In this document: positions 7,950-17,415 of the stretch, one piece after another
How the letters are laid out: every line of letters begins with the position of its first letter
How positions within the stretch are numbered: position 1 is the first letter of the stretch
Source of the DNA: Epilithonimonas sp042695135
GTDB lineage: Bacteria > Bacteroidota > Bacteroidia > Flavobacteriales > Weeksellaceae
DNA: 64,000 bases
Reading direction: 5' to 3'
NCBI RefSeq assembly: GCF_042695135.1
Contig: NZ_CP170547.1
Location: 806,001-870,000, forward strand
Notes under the pieces: model-generated
Database searches by the model: none
Told to the model about the DNA's origin: nothing
What the model saw: the letters and a program-made list of their open reading frames with translations, nothing else
Program-made: the position numbers and the translations under genes

Positions 7950-10466
7950 TTACTTATGCGTGTAATATCCAAAATACAGACAGCTGCTCTGGAGATTTTT
8001 ATAAGTTGATGTCTGACTATAATTAGCCTTCAGTTGAGCAAATGATGTCCGGAATTTTTCGTTCTTGGTTTTACTGAAAAAATTCTCATTTTGCTTAGAC
8101 TTTTCTTCATATTTCGGATCATCATAATTGACTTTCAACGGATTGTTGGCTTCCCACTGGTAATATTTCCCTTGTTCGGCACTTGCCATCTGAAAGAGGA
8201 TTCTGGCTTGGTTTTCTTTGTCTTTTGATAAGGTCAAAGCTTTCTTGTAATAGTTGATAGCGAGATCAAAATTATCCGGCTCTACATAACTTCTCGTGGA
8301 GAAATTTTTGTAATAAAGATAAAAAGGCGACTGCAGTTCGTTCCCAAACTGGAACTTCGGACCGTTTGTGTTATCGACATCCATCACAAATATTTCCCGG
8401 AAATAACCCAAAACCGAAGTGTTGTAAAGCAGATTCCCAAGAAGCTGATTGGCCAATCGTGCTTTGTCATCATTTCCCTTTCCAATATTTTCCAGCTGAA
8501 TCATCGCTTCTGCCAGCTCAATCTTATTCATTTTGTTATTGATGAATGGGAAATTGGAAAAACCTTCCGCCTTCATAGATTCTTCCGGCTTGCTCTGGAA
8601 ACTTTCCCAGACATTATACCCGAAAACCAAAGATGAAATATTATTAAAACCATTATAAACACCGTTTTCAAAAGTCAATGGTTTTTGAGAATAGGAATTG
8701 CCGTCTTCTTTCCACTCGCTGACCATTCTCGGGATGCCTTTATAGTTTTTAGCTTTCAGGTAATATTCTTTTGCTTTTTTGAAATCTGCCATCCGCATCG
8801 CACGGTCGCCATAGATCACATTGAAGAAAGATTCCGGATCGGCGATGTCTTCCATTTTCTTAACGAGATAATTTTCAAAAGCTGTCTTGTTTGGCTTTTT
8901 GTAGAATTCTTCCACTTTTTTTACGAGTTCGGAGTTTGGATTGTACTGCAGATCGGACAAGCTATTGTTCATCAGGAAAGATTTGGCGTCTTCCTTCTGA
9001 AGAAAATATCTGTTGGACAGAATGTCCATCACAAAATCTTTGGTAGAAGGCTGATAGGCCCAGTTATTATATTCACCTTTCTGTTCAAAAACCTGCGCAT
9101 ATTTTTTCATTAACAAGTTTTCAAACTCCGTCGTAATGGTTGGCTGGGAAACAATCTCATTCAGCATTTTGAATTTCTCGATCTCAGTCAGATATTCCTT
9201 GTTAGTGGTTTTGATTTCAGATAATATTTTCTGACTTCCTTTGTAATCGGTATTCAGGAATTTGATATAGGCTTCGCAAAGCTGCCAGAATTCATCTGCG
9301 CCTTTTTTGCTTTTCGCTAAGACAATAGTTGCTTCCAGATCTTTGGCGAAATCCTTGGTCTGTTCCTGATAATTATCCGGCGCATAAAACGGTAATCTTT
9401 TGTTTCGAAAATGATCACATTTTTCATCATTACAATAAGGATTTACGACGAGATAATTTCTTTCCAGCTGATTAATTGCCCGAACGGTCAGAACCTTCAA
9501 AATGTCAGACTCTGTATTGTTCTCGATCATCTTGTTCATAATCGGAACAGGATTGTTGAAGGAGTTGTAGGCCAAAAGAAAATATGCCATATTTCTGTCT
9601 TCCGGTGTTTTGGTCTGGGCAAGGATTTTGTTAAAGTCTTTGTCCGTCGCCAGAAACATAGAATTATAAGCACTTTCTTTCTTATTGTTGGTGTTCTTAA
9701 AAACCTGGAAGAAGTCCCAATTCGCTCTGTCAAATTGTTTCAGTCCGCGTTCTGCTCCGGCTTTTTGATCCAAAGCATAATAATAGATGTGATTTTTAAG
9801 CTTCAAAGGTTCCGCATAAGTTTGAAAAGCAGTAATCGCTTGCTGGTATTTTCTGGAGTAATGGTTGAAACGTACCAATTGGTAAGCATACCTCAATTTG
9901 ATTTCTGAATTACTTGCGGCTTTGTAAAGTGAGATCAATGCAGCATTGGTTTTATCATAATTCAGCTGTGTCGCATTTTTGTCAGTCGGACTACTTTCCC
10001 GGTAAGAATATGAATCCGGATTTTCAACATAATTGATCCTCATATAAGGCTCCAGATATTTGGCCTCAATCAGATAATCCATCGCTTCCTGATATTTTGT
10101 ATAAAAACCTTTTCCTAATTTTTGAAACAGCGGATGGGTGAGTTGTCCTTTCTTAAGATTGTTGAGATGTTTGATGTCAAGTTTCGTGACCAATGCGTTA
10201 GCTTCACCGTAAGTCAGCTTGTTGTCAAAATATTTGACCCACGATTCGATGTTTTCGTCTGGGATGTCTTTATCGAGTCTTCCATTATAATCGTAACCGT
10301 AGAAATGACTGCTATAGGTAAGAAGGAAAGGCTCATAAGTTTTGTTGTGAATGATTTCTTGGGCAAACAGATTGAAGTAGTCGTAATCGGGATTATATTC
10401 TGCACAAGCTTTGGTATTTTGCTGAAAACCGAAAAAGATTGCTGCGGTTAATACTAGTTTTTTCAT
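7950..10466 (-). CDS. Exported TPR-like helical repeat protein of unknown function
   Basis: The 838-residue protein has a signal peptide (MKKLVLTAAIFFGFQQNTKA) and then almost only helical, Tyr/Lys/Asn-rich sequence. TPR-like pairs are visible, for example around RMADFKKAKEYYLKAKNY and in the last 120 residues (DLAINYYKKALTLSKDKEN). No catalytic motif is recognisable. Its start overlaps the stop of the upstream lipoprotein gene by 4 bp, so the two are translationally coupled and probably act together in the periplasm or at the outer membrane. I do not know a characterised homologue. Confidence 0.75.
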   Translation of the reverse strand: MKKLVLTAAIFFGFQQNTKACAEYNPDYDYFNLFAQEIIHNKTYEPFLLTYSSHFYGYDYNGRLDKDIPDENIESWVKYFDNKLTYGEANALVTKLDIKHLNNLKKGQLTHPLFQKLGKGFYTKYQEAMDYLIEAKYLEPYMRINYVENPDSYSYRESSPTDKNATQLNYDKTNAALISLYKAASNSEIKLRYAYQLVRFNHYSRKYQQAITAFQTYAEPLKLKNHIYYYALDQKAGAERGLKQFDRANWDFFQVFKNTNNKKESAYNSMFLATDKDFNKILAQTKTPEDRNMAYFLLAYNSFNNPVPIMNKMIENNTESDILKVLTVRAINQLERNYLVVNPYCNDEKCDHFRNKRLPFYAPDNYQEQTKDFAKDLEATIVLAKSKKGADEFWQLCEAYIKFLNTDYKGSQKILSEIKTTNKEYLTEIEKFKMLNEIVSQPTITTEFENLLMKKYAQVFEQKGEYNNWAYQPSTKDFVMDILSNRYFLQKEDAKSFLMNNSLSDLQYNPNSELVKKVEEFYKKPNKTAFENYLVKKMEDIADPESFFNVIYGDRAMRMADFKKAKEYYLKAKNYKGIPRMVSEWKEDGNSYSQKPLTFENGVYNGFNNISSLVFGYNVWESFQSKPEESMKAEGFSNFPFINNKMNKIELAEAMIQLENIGKGNDDKARLANQLLGNLLYNTSVLGYFREIFVMDVDNTNGPKFQFGNELQSPFYLYYKNFSTRSYVEPDNFDLAINYYKKALTLSKDKENQARILFQMASAEQGKYYQWEANNPLKVNYDDPKYEEKSKQNENFFSKTKNEKFRTSFAQLKANYSQTSTYKNLQSSCLYFGYYTHK

Positions 10467-11452
10467 TGGAAAAGTGTTTTGTAGTTTTTGGTAAATCTAT
10501 CGTCGAGATGATAATATATAAGGTGTGGATTGTAATCTAATTTTTTGTTAATAAATGTAATACTTTCGATAATATCTTCCTCGGGAATTTCTTCGATCTT
10601 GATTTTGAAACCTTTGTTGAGATACATTCCGAAGTAGAAATCGTCCTTCAGAACTTCGAAGTTATTTTCATTAATCTTTTTGAAGTTTTTATTTTGCATC
10701 AATTCTTCTGCCGTTAAGGCATTGATCAGTTTTTTCTTCCCAACATGATTGGTCACGATTCCCCAGGAATAGATTGGCAAAGCGACGTCTAACTTTACAG
10801 GATAATCATCGATATTTTTTAAATAAGATTTCAAGGTCTTTACATTCAGAATAGAATTTTGATCCTGATTTTCAAGTGGGGAAGAAGTGGCGTAACACAT
10901 CAGATACATTTTATTAACAGGCGGAATTCCTGTTTGTAATTTATCTTTGACTTGGTGAAGCCTTAACGTGCAGGTCACATTTTTCTTGGATATCTTTTTG
11001 AGAGTTTGCAGAAATTTGAAATAATCACCCTTTGTAGAAGTTGTCCAGTCGCTGTCGATCTGGATTTCATTTTTTAGGTTTAGATGATTTCTGGATTTGA
11101 TCCTATTGATATGATTGTTGATTTTATTAGCCAGAAATTCAATCTCATTTGGTTTGATATTGAACCAGGTTTCGTTAGTTATAAAAATGACAGGGACGAT
11201 CTTTTTATTAATGGAAAAACCTTTGTCAATAGAAATTACTCCGACTTCCAAAAACTGATTATTCTCTTTTACAACATCGAAAAATCTGGTATAAAGATTT
11301 GAGACTTTGCTTTTATTGAGTGTCTGCTGTTCGTTTTTGGTTAAACTTAATTTTGACCGCCAGTAATAAAAACCGCAGTCATTACTAATCTCAGTTTTGG
11401 AACAACTGCTAATTAATAAAATACAAACGAGCAGCAGAAAAGTTCTCTTCAT
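10463..11452 (-). CDS. Putative lipoprotein, possibly TIM-barrel glycoside-hydrolase-like
   Basis: The 329-residue protein has a lipoprotein signal (LLLVCILLISSCSK; lipidated Cys expected at position 16). The middle has features of barrel hydrolase-like proteins of the DUF3142 type: an IQIDSDW strand, a TLRLHQVKDK strand, and PVKLDVALPIYSWG. This fold guess rests on local pattern only. It is the first gene of a two-gene operon with the TPR-like protein (ATGA overlap). Function unknown. Confidence 0.65.
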   Translation of the reverse strand: MKRTFLLLVCILLISSCSKTEISNDCGFYYWRSKLSLTKNEQQTLNKSKVSNLYTRFFDVVKENNQFLEVGVISIDKGFSINKKIVPVIFITNETWFNIKPNEIEFLANKINNHINRIKSRNHLNLKNEIQIDSDWTTSTKGDYFKFLQTLKKISKKNVTCTLRLHQVKDKLQTGIPPVNKMYLMCYATSSPLENQDQNSILNVKTLKSYLKNIDDYPVKLDVALPIYSWGIVTNHVGKKKLINALTAEELMQNKNFKKINENNFEVLKDDFYFGMYLNKGFKIKIEEIPEEDIIESITFINKKLDYNPHLIYYHLDDRFTKNYKTLFQ

Positions 11453-11569
11453 AGCAATCTGTTATTAAGGATCATTAATATTAATCATTAAAATGACAAA
11501 GTAAAAGGAATTCCCGGAAAATAAAATTCAATATTTCATTGCACCGAATGTTTAACTTTGAAAACAAAA

Positions 11570-12022
11570 ATGAATAATAAAAATTTGTTTGAAAGATTCG
11601 CGAATGCCGCAACCAGTTTTACCGGCAGTTCTTATGCATTTATAGGCGCATTGCTTATCGTCGTGATTTGGGCTGTTACCGGTCCGGTTTTCGATTATTC
11701 AGAAACGTGGCAGCTGGTCATTAATACGGGGACCACCATTATTACTTTCCTGATGGTTTTCCTGATTCAAAAAGCCCAGAACAAAGACGGGAAAGCGATT
11801 CAACTCAAACTGAATGAACTGATTGCGGCCAGCCGGCAGGCGAGCAACAGAATGGTCGATGTGGAAGATCTTACGGAAAAAGAACTGGATCAGCTCCATC
11901 ATTATTTTGTAAAAATTGCTGAATTATCCAAGAAAGACGAGGACATACACAAGTGCTATTCTATAGATGCTGCAGTGAAAAAACATCATAATAAATATCA
12001 GGACAAAAATCCGGAATTATAA
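11570..12022 (+). CDS. Low-affinity iron permease (Fet4)-like small membrane protein
   Basis: From the ATG at 11570 (a TTG at 11558 is less likely) the protein has 150 residues. Two adjacent transmembrane helices (about residues 17-35 and 45-65) carry the family pattern FTGSSYAFIGALLIVVIWAV and NTGTTIITFLMVFLIQKAQN, followed by a helical cytoplasmic tail. Bacterial members are annotated by similarity to yeast Fet4, but iron transport by these short proteins is not established. Monocistronic, 215 bp before the rplC operon. Confidence 0.75.
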   Translation: MNNKNLFERFANAATSFTGSSYAFIGALLIVVIWAVTGPVFDYSETWQLVINTGTTIITFLMVFLIQKAQNKDGKAIQLKLNELIAASRQASNRMVDVEDLTEKELDQLHHYFVKIAELSKKDEDIHKCYSIDAAVKKHHNKYQDKNPEL

Positions 12023-12107
12023 ATCCGGTATTTAAATCTTGATTTCAAAAGGAATTTTTGCCAAAATTCCGTAACTCACAAATTATCAAATAATTTCCGG
12101 ATATTTA

Positions 12108-12138
12108 TTTGCCAATATAAAAAATATCCTTACATTTG
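12108..12138 (+). promoter_or_regulatory. Bacteroidota-type promoter of the rplC operon
   Basis: TTTG at 12108-12111, 19-bp spacer, TACATTTG at 12131-12138: a full consensus promoter. The predicted leader of roughly 90 nt before rplC contains a small hairpin (CTATTTCAGACATAG) and could host autoregulation. The same TTG-N19-TAnnTTTG spacing is used at rpsL. Confidence 0.85.
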
Positions 12139-12236
12139 CACACTCATTTTAGGGAAGGAGTATGCCTATTTCAGACATAGAATATGACGAACACCGCTAA
12201 AATGCTAAGTTTTAATATAATAGATATATATAAATA

Positions 12237-12863
12237 ATGTCAGGTATTATTGGTAAAAAAATCGGTATGACATCTTTGTTTAACGAAGACGGGAAAAACA
12301 TTCCTTGTACAGTTATTCAAGCAGGTCCATGCTCGGTTTTACAGGTCAGAACCGTTGAAAAGGATGGCTATAAAGCTGTTCAGTTAGGTTTCGATGACAA
12401 GAGTGAGAAGAACGTTGGTAAAGCGTTAGCCGGCCACTTTAAAAAGGCTGGTTCAACTCCTAAAGCTAAATTGGTAGAGTTCTACAGAGAATTCGTAGAC
12501 CAGGTAACAGTAGGAGAAGATGTAACTGTAAAATTATTCGGCGAAGGAGAATTCGTAGATATTACAGGTACTTCAAAAGGTAAAGGTTTCCAGGGTGTTG
12601 TTAAAAGACACGGCTTTGGAGGTGTAATGCAGGCAACTCACGGACAGCACAACAGACTTAGAGCTCCAGGTTCTATCGGTGCGGGTTCGGATCCGTCTAG
12701 AGTATTCAAGGGGATGAGAATGGCAGGCAGAATGGGAGGTAAGCAGGTAACTGTACAAAACCTTCAGGTGTTAAAAGTAGATGAGGAACAAAATCTTTTA
12801 GTAGTAAAAGGTGCTATTCCGGGAGCGAAAAATTCTTATGTAATTATCAGAAAATGGAACTAG
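12237..12863 (+). CDS. rplC: 50S ribosomal protein L3
   Basis: L3, 208 residues, an early 23S assembly protein near the peptidyl transferase centre. The conserved segments are GIIGKKIGMTSLF and HGQHNRLRAPGSIGAGSDP, which contains the loop with the methylated Gln. First gene of the 13.8-kb ribosomal block. It overlaps rplD by 10 bp. Confidence 0.98.
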   Translation: MSGIIGKKIGMTSLFNEDGKNIPCTVIQAGPCSVLQVRTVEKDGYKAVQLGFDDKSEKNVGKALAGHFKKAGSTPKAKLVEFYREFVDQVTVGEDVTVKLFGEGEFVDITGTSKGKGFQGVVKRHGFGGVMQATHGQHNRLRAPGSIGAGSDPSRVFKGMRMAGRMGGKQVTVQNLQVLKVDEEQNLLVVKGAIPGAKNSYVIIRKWN

Positions 12864-13483
12864 TAGTATTAAATACATCAGGAAAAGAAACCGGAAGAAA
12901 AGTAACTCTTGACGAAACAGTTTTCGGAATTGAGCCAAACCAGCACGCGGTTTACTTAGAGGTTAAACAATATCTTGCTGCTCAGCGTCAAGGTACTCAT
13001 AAATCAAAAGAAAGAAGCGAAATTACAGGTTCTACCAGAAAGCTTAAAAAGCAAAAAGGTTCCGGATCTGCTAGATATGGTGATATCAAGTCACCAACTT
13101 TCAAAGGTGGAGGTAGAGTTTTTGGTCCAAAACCAAGAGATTACCGTTTCAAATTGAACAAATCTTTGAAAAGATTAGCTAAGAAATCTGTTCTTTCTCA
13201 AAAATTGAAAGATAACAGCGTTAGAATATTAGAGAATTTCAGTTTTGATGCTCCTAAGACCAAAGAATTCATCACATTGTTGGATGCTTTGACTCTTACA
13301 GGTAAGAAATCATTATTCGTACTTCCTGAGGCTAACAAGAATGTATATTTATCTTCAAGAAACTTACCAAAAACGAAAGTATTAAATTATAACGAGATTT
13401 CTTCTTATGATTTGATCAACGCTGGTGAGATCATTTTCTTAGAAGATGCAGTAGAAAAATTTCAGGAAAACTTAAAGAAATAA
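12854..13483 (+). CDS. rplD: 50S ribosomal protein L4
   Basis: L4, 209 residues, lines the exit tunnel. The tunnel loop is visible (KKQKGSGSARYGDIKSP) and is followed by GGGRVFGPKPRDY. The start ATG lies inside the last codons of rplC. L4 is the autoregulator of the S10 operon in E. coli; no such site is evident here. Confidence 0.97.
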   Translation: MELVVLNTSGKETGRKVTLDETVFGIEPNQHAVYLEVKQYLAAQRQGTHKSKERSEITGSTRKLKKQKGSGSARYGDIKSPTFKGGGRVFGPKPRDYRFKLNKSLKRLAKKSVLSQKLKDNSVRILENFSFDAPKTKEFITLLDALTLTGKKSLFVLPEANKNVYLSSRNLPKTKVLNYNEISSYDLINAGEIIFLEDAVEKFQENLKK

Positions 13484-13486
13484 ATC

Positions 13487-13777
13487 ATGTCACTTATTAT
13501 TAAACCAATCATTTCAGAAAAAGCAAACTATCTTACAGAGTTGAGAGGGGCTTATTCTTTCTTGGTTGCTCCAAAAGCAAACAAGATCCAGATCAAAGGT
13601 GCAATAGAGGCACACTATGGTGTAAAAGTAGCAGACGTTAGAACGATGATTTATGCGCCTAAAGTTTCTTCGAAAAACACTAAAAAAGGACTTCAGATTG
13701 GGAAAACCAATAAATTAAAGAAAGCTGTTGTAACATTGGCAGCTGGAGAAGTTATTGATATTTTCGCAACTAATTAA
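13487..13777 (+). CDS. rplW: 50S ribosomal protein L23
   Basis: L23, 96 residues, sits at the exit tunnel and docks trigger factor and SRP. PIISEKANYL and the basic loop APKANKIQIK are typical. Three bp after rplD. Confidence 0.96.
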   Translation: MSLIIKPIISEKANYLTELRGAYSFLVAPKANKIQIKGAIEAHYGVKVADVRTMIYAPKVSSKNTKKGLQIGKTNKLKKAVVTLAAGEVIDIFATN

Positions 13778-13796
13778 TTAATTATAAATAATAGTA

Positions 13797-14618
13797 ATGT
13801 CTGTTAGAAAATTAAAACCTATCACCCCGGGACAGAGATTCAGAGTTGTAAACAACTTTGAGGAAATTACTACCAACAAACCAGAGAAATCTCTAACCGT
13901 TGGTATTAGTAAGTCAGGTGGACGTAACCAAACTGGTAAAATGACCATGCGTTACACCGGCGGTGGACACAAAAAGAAATACAGAATTATCGACTTCAAA
14001 AGAAACAAACATGATGTTGAAGCAACGGTAAAAACTGTAGAATATGATCCAAATAGAACTGCTTTCATCGCTTTAGTTGAATATGCAGACGGAGAAAAAA
14101 GATATATCATCGCTCCAAACGGAATCAAAGTAGATCAAGTAATCATTTCAGGAGAAAGTGTGGAACCTAACGTAGGTAACGCAATGAAACTGAAAAGTAT
14201 TCCACTAGGAACTGTAATTTCTTGTATCGAATTGAAACCAGGACAAGGTGCTACTCTTGCTAGAAGCGCTGGATCATCTGCTCAATTGACTTCAAGAGAC
14301 GGAAAATATGCAATCGTTAAATTGCCTTCAGGAGAATCCAGAATGATTCTTACTGAGTGTTATGCAATGGTTGGATCAGTTTCTAACTCAGATCACCAGT
14401 TAACTGTATCAGGTAAGGCTGGTAGAAGCAGATGGTTAGGAAGAAGACCTAGAACTAGACCGGTAGTAATGAACCCTGTGGATCACCCAATGGGTGGTGG
14501 TGAAGGACGTTCTTCTGGAGGTCACCCAAGATCTAGAAACGGTATGCCGGCTAAAGGTTACAAAACTAGAAAGAAAAACAAAGCGTCTAACCGTCATATC
14601 ATATCTAAACGTAAATAA
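13797..14618 (+). CDS. rplB: 50S ribosomal protein L2
   Basis: L2, 273 residues, is needed for subunit association and peptidyl transfer. GGRNQTGKMTMRYTGGGHKK near the N-terminus and the C-terminal VMNPVDHPMGGGEG loop with the conserved His are intact. Confidence 0.98.
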   Translation: MSVRKLKPITPGQRFRVVNNFEEITTNKPEKSLTVGISKSGGRNQTGKMTMRYTGGGHKKKYRIIDFKRNKHDVEATVKTVEYDPNRTAFIALVEYADGEKRYIIAPNGIKVDQVIISGESVEPNVGNAMKLKSIPLGTVISCIELKPGQGATLARSAGSSAQLTSRDGKYAIVKLPSGESRMILTECYAMVGSVSNSDHQLTVSGKAGRSRWLGRRPRTRPVVMNPVDHPMGGGEGRSSGGHPRSRNGMPAKGYKTRKKNKASNRHIISKRK

Positions 14619-14620
14619 TT

Positions 14621-14899
14621 ATGTCAAGATCACTTAAAAAAGGACCTTTTATTCATCATACTTTAGATAAGAAGGTCCAGGCAAATATAGAGTCTAATAA
14701 AAAGACAGTAATCAAAACTTGGTCCAGAGCATCAATGATATCTCCAGACTTCGTAGGTCAGACTATCGCAGTACACAACGGGAAATCCTTTATCCCGGTT
14801 TATGTTACAGAAAACATGGTAGGACACAAGCTAGGCGAATTTTCTCCGACAAGATCTTTCAGAGGTCACGGTGGTAACAAAAATAAAGGAGGTAGATAA
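14621..14899 (+). CDS. rpsS: 30S ribosomal protein S19
   Basis: S19, 92 residues, in the 30S head. SRSLKKGPFI, IPVYVTENMVGHKLGEFSPT and the basic tail are canonical. Two bp after rplB. Confidence 0.97.
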   Translation: MSRSLKKGPFIHHTLDKKVQANIESNKKTVIKTWSRASMISPDFVGQTIAVHNGKSFIPVYVTENMVGHKLGEFSPTRSFRGHGGNKNKGGR

Positions 14900-14901
14900 T
14901 C

Positions 14902-15300
14902 ATGGGATCAAGAAAAAGAGAAAGTGCATTAGCACGTAAAATAGCAAATCAAGATGTGGCAAAAGCGTTACACAACGATTGCCCGTCTTCTCCTAGAAAA
15001 ATGAGATTAGTTGCTGATATCATTAGAGGAGTAGAGGTAGAAAAAGCTCTGTCTATTCTAAAATATTCAAAGAAAGGTGCTTCTGAGAAATTGGAAAAAG
15101 TATTACTTTCTGCGATTGCAAACTGGCAGTTAAAAAACGAAGGCGCTGACATTGAGGAGGCTAACCTTATCGTTAAAGAAATATTTGTGGATAGCGCAAG
15201 ACAATTGAAGAGACTAAGACCAGCACCGCAAGGTAGAGGTTACAGAATCAGAAAAAGATCTAACCACATTACATTAATCTTAGGTAGTAAAGAAAATTAA
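14902..15300 (+). CDS. rplV: 50S ribosomal protein L22
   Basis: L22, 132 residues, contributes the tunnel beta-hairpin, here RLRPAPQGRGYRIRKRSNHI. The N-terminus is slightly longer than in E. coli, as is usual in this phylum. Two bp after rpsS. Confidence 0.97.
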   Translation: MGSRKRESALARKIANQDVAKALHNDCPSSPRKMRLVADIIRGVEVEKALSILKYSKKGASEKLEKVLLSAIANWQLKNEGADIEEANLIVKEIFVDSARQLKRLRPAPQGRGYRIRKRSNHITLILGSKEN

Positions 15301-15308
15301 TTCAAGGT

Positions 15309-16061
15309 ATGGGACAGAAGACAAATCCAATTGGTAACAGATTAGGTATCATCAGAGGATGGGATTCTAACTGGTTTGGCGGAAACGATTATGGAGACAG
15401 AATCGCAGAAGACTACAAAATCAGAAGATACCTTGAAGCTAGACTATCTAAAGGTGGTATTTCAAAAATTTATATTGAAAGAACCCTTAAATTAGTAACT
15501 GTAACTATCACTACTGCTAGACCAGGTTTAATTATCGGTAAAGGAGGACAGGAAGTTGACAAACTAAAAGAAGAGTTGAAAAAATTGACAGGAAAAGATA
15601 TCCAGATCAATATTTTCGAAATCAAAAGACCTGAGCTGGATGCAGTATTAGTTGCTGACAGCATTGCTAAGCAAATTGAAAACCGTATCTCTTACAGAAG
15701 AGCTGTGAAAATGGCAATTGCTTCTACAATGAGAATGGGAGCTGAAGGTATCAAAGTTCAAATCTCTGGAAGACTAAACGGTGCTGAGATGGCACGTTCT
15801 GAAAACTTCAAAGACGGAAGAATTCCTTTATCTACTTTCCGTGCAGATATCGATTATCACATCGGTGAAGCATTGACTCAGTATGGTAAATTAGGTGTAA
15901 AAGTTTGGATTATGAAAGGAGAAGTGTATGGTAAAAGAGACCTTACTCCACTTGTAGGACAACAGAAAAAAGCACCTTCTGGAGGACGTAATGACAGAAA
16001 TGACAGAGGCGGAGACAGAGAAAACAGAGGAGGCGACAGAAAACCAAGAAGAAATAATTAA
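15309..16061 (+). CDS. rpsC: 30S ribosomal protein S3
   Basis: S3, 250 residues, forms part of the mRNA entry channel. The KH-domain loop GLIIGKGGQEVDKL and the C-terminal domain (PLSTFRADIDYH) are intact. A low-complexity Arg/Asp/Gly tail (GGRNDRNDRGGDRENRGG) extends the C-terminus. The following 76-bp gap before rplP is the second largest within this block and contains TCTAAA-type repeats. Confidence 0.97.
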   Translation: MGQKTNPIGNRLGIIRGWDSNWFGGNDYGDRIAEDYKIRRYLEARLSKGGISKIYIERTLKLVTVTITTARPGLIIGKGGQEVDKLKEELKKLTGKDIQINIFEIKRPELDAVLVADSIAKQIENRISYRRAVKMAIASTMRMGAEGIKVQISGRLNGAEMARSENFKDGRIPLSTFRADIDYHIGEALTQYGKLGVKVWIMKGEVYGKRDLTPLVGQQKKAPSGGRNDRNDRGGDRENRGGDRKPRRNN

Positions 16062-16089
16062 TAAAATTTTAGAGGCCAGTTTTTAAATG

Positions 16090-16134
16090 ACCGTTACTTT
16101 TTTAAAATCTAAATTCTAAAATCTAAAATTTAAA
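16090..16134. repeat. Short degenerate TCTAAA/TTAAAA repeats in the rpsC-rplP gap
   Basis: Four or so imperfect copies of AAAATCTAAA / AAATTCTAAA occur in a row just before rplP. It looks like a decayed simple repeat of the kind common in flavobacterial intergenic regions. It could also act as an A-rich unstructured translation enhancer. Confidence 0.5.
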
Positions 16135-16137
16135 ATT

Positions 16138-16563
16138 ATGTTACAACCAAAAAGAACCAAATTCCGTAGAGTTCACAAGATGAAAATGAAGGGGATTGCC
16201 CAAAGAGGTAATCAACTTGCTTACGGAACTTTCGGAATCAAAGCTACAGAAGGAGCTTGGGTTACTGCAAGACAAATTGAAGCGGCTCGTATCGCTGCTA
16301 CAAGATATATGAAAAGAGAAGGTCAGCTATGGATCAAAATCTTCCCGGATAAGCCGATTACTAAAAAACCAGCCGAAGTAAGGATGGGTAAAGGTAAAGG
16401 TGCTGTAGAATATTGGGTAGCCGTAGTAAAACCTGGTAAAATTATGTTCGAAGTTGGTGGTGTACCTTACGAAGTAGCAAAAGAAGCTCTTAGGCTTGCT
16501 GCTCAGAAGTTACCAATTGTTACCAAATTCGTAGTTGCTAACGATTTTGTTAAACCTCTATAA
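16138..16563 (+). CDS. rplP: 50S ribosomal protein L16
   Basis: L16, 141 residues, helps position A-site tRNA. MLQPKRTKFRRVHKMKMKG, the central MGKGKGAVEYWVAVVKPG loop and the C-terminus are canonical. Confidence 0.98.
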   Translation: MLQPKRTKFRRVHKMKMKGIAQRGNQLAYGTFGIKATEGAWVTARQIEAARIAATRYMKREGQLWIKIFPDKPITKKPAEVRMGKGKGAVEYWVAVVKPGKIMFEVGGVPYEVAKEALRLAAQKLPIVTKFVVANDFVKPL

Positions 16564-16574
16564 TCTCTCATAAA

Positions 16575-16760
16575 ATGAAAAAAGCTGACATCAAAAATTT
16601 AAGCAAAGAGGATCTACAAAACCAATTGGCTGACGCTCAGGCTAACTATTTCAAATTGAAATTAGCCCACAAAATCAGCCCAGTTGAGAATCCTATTCAG
16701 ATCAGAGATTTGAGAAAGACAATCGCAAGACTTAACACAGAGTTAACTAACAAACAATAA
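16575..16760 (+). CDS. rpmC: 50S ribosomal protein L29
   Basis: L29, 61 residues, two-helix protein near the tunnel exit. The pattern NLSKEDLQNQLADAQANYFK ... IRDLRKTIARLNTEL is typical. Confidence 0.95.
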   Translation: MKKADIKNLSKEDLQNQLADAQANYFKLKLAHKISPVENPIQIRDLRKTIARLNTELTNKQ

Positions 16761-16772
16761 TTCCTTTTTACA

Positions 16773-17027
16773 ATGGATAGAAATTTAAGAAAAGAAAGAA
16801 TCGGAATAGTTTCCAGCAATAAAATGGAAAAGACTATTGTTGTTAGCGAAACTACGAGAGTAAAACATCCAATGTACGGTAAGTTCGTTTTGAAAACGAA
16901 AAAATACACTGCACACGATGAGAACAATGAGTGTACTGAAGGGGACACAGTTTTGATTACTGAAACTAGACCTTTGAGTAAAAGCAAAAGATGGAGATTA
17001 GTAAGAATCATAGAAAAAGCTAAATAA
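16773..17027 (+). CDS. rpsQ: 30S ribosomal protein S17
   Basis: S17, 84 residues, OB-fold primary 16S binder. RKERIGIVSSNKMEKTIVV and HPMYGKFV are conserved. Its stop TAA overlaps the rplN ATG by one base (TAATG). Confidence 0.97.
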   Translation: MDRNLRKERIGIVSSNKMEKTIVVSETTRVKHPMYGKFVLKTKKYTAHDENNECTEGDTVLITETRPLSKSKRWRLVRIIEKAK

Positions 17028-17395
17028 TGTTACAAACCGAATCAAGACTAAAAGTAGCTGATAACACAGGTGCAAAAGAAGTACTAGTGATCAGAGTTCT
17101 AGGAGGAACTAGAAGAAGATATGCTTCTGTTGGTGATAAAATCGTTGTAACTATCAAAGATTCTACTCCATCAGGAAATGCAAAAAAAGGACAAGTATCT
17201 AAAGCCGTAGTGGTAAGAACTAAAAAAGCTGTTAGAAGAAAAGATGGATCTTACATCAAATTCGAAGACAACGCTTGTGTACTTCTTAATGCTGCCGGAG
17301 AGATGAGAGGAACCCGTGTTTTTGGACCGGTTGCCCGTGAGTTGAGAGACAAAGAATATATGAAGGTTATTTCATTAGCTCCTGAAGTACTTTAA
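17027..17395 (+). CDS. rplN: 50S ribosomal protein L14
   Basis: L14, 122 residues. MLQTESRLKVADNTGAKEV and RGTRVFGPVARELRDK are canonical. Coupled to rpsQ by TAATG. Confidence 0.98.
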   Translation: MLQTESRLKVADNTGAKEVLVIRVLGGTRRRYASVGDKIVVTIKDSTPSGNAKKGQVSKAVVVRTKKAVRRKDGSYIKFEDNACVLLNAAGEMRGTRVFGPVARELRDKEYMKVISLAPEVL

Positions 17396-17415
17396 TCTTT
17401 AAAATTTTAGAAAAA

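Noticed and set aside
11558..11569. TTG start for the Fet4-like gene
   Set aside because: The ATG at 11570 gives the family N-terminus; the extra codons add nothing conserved.
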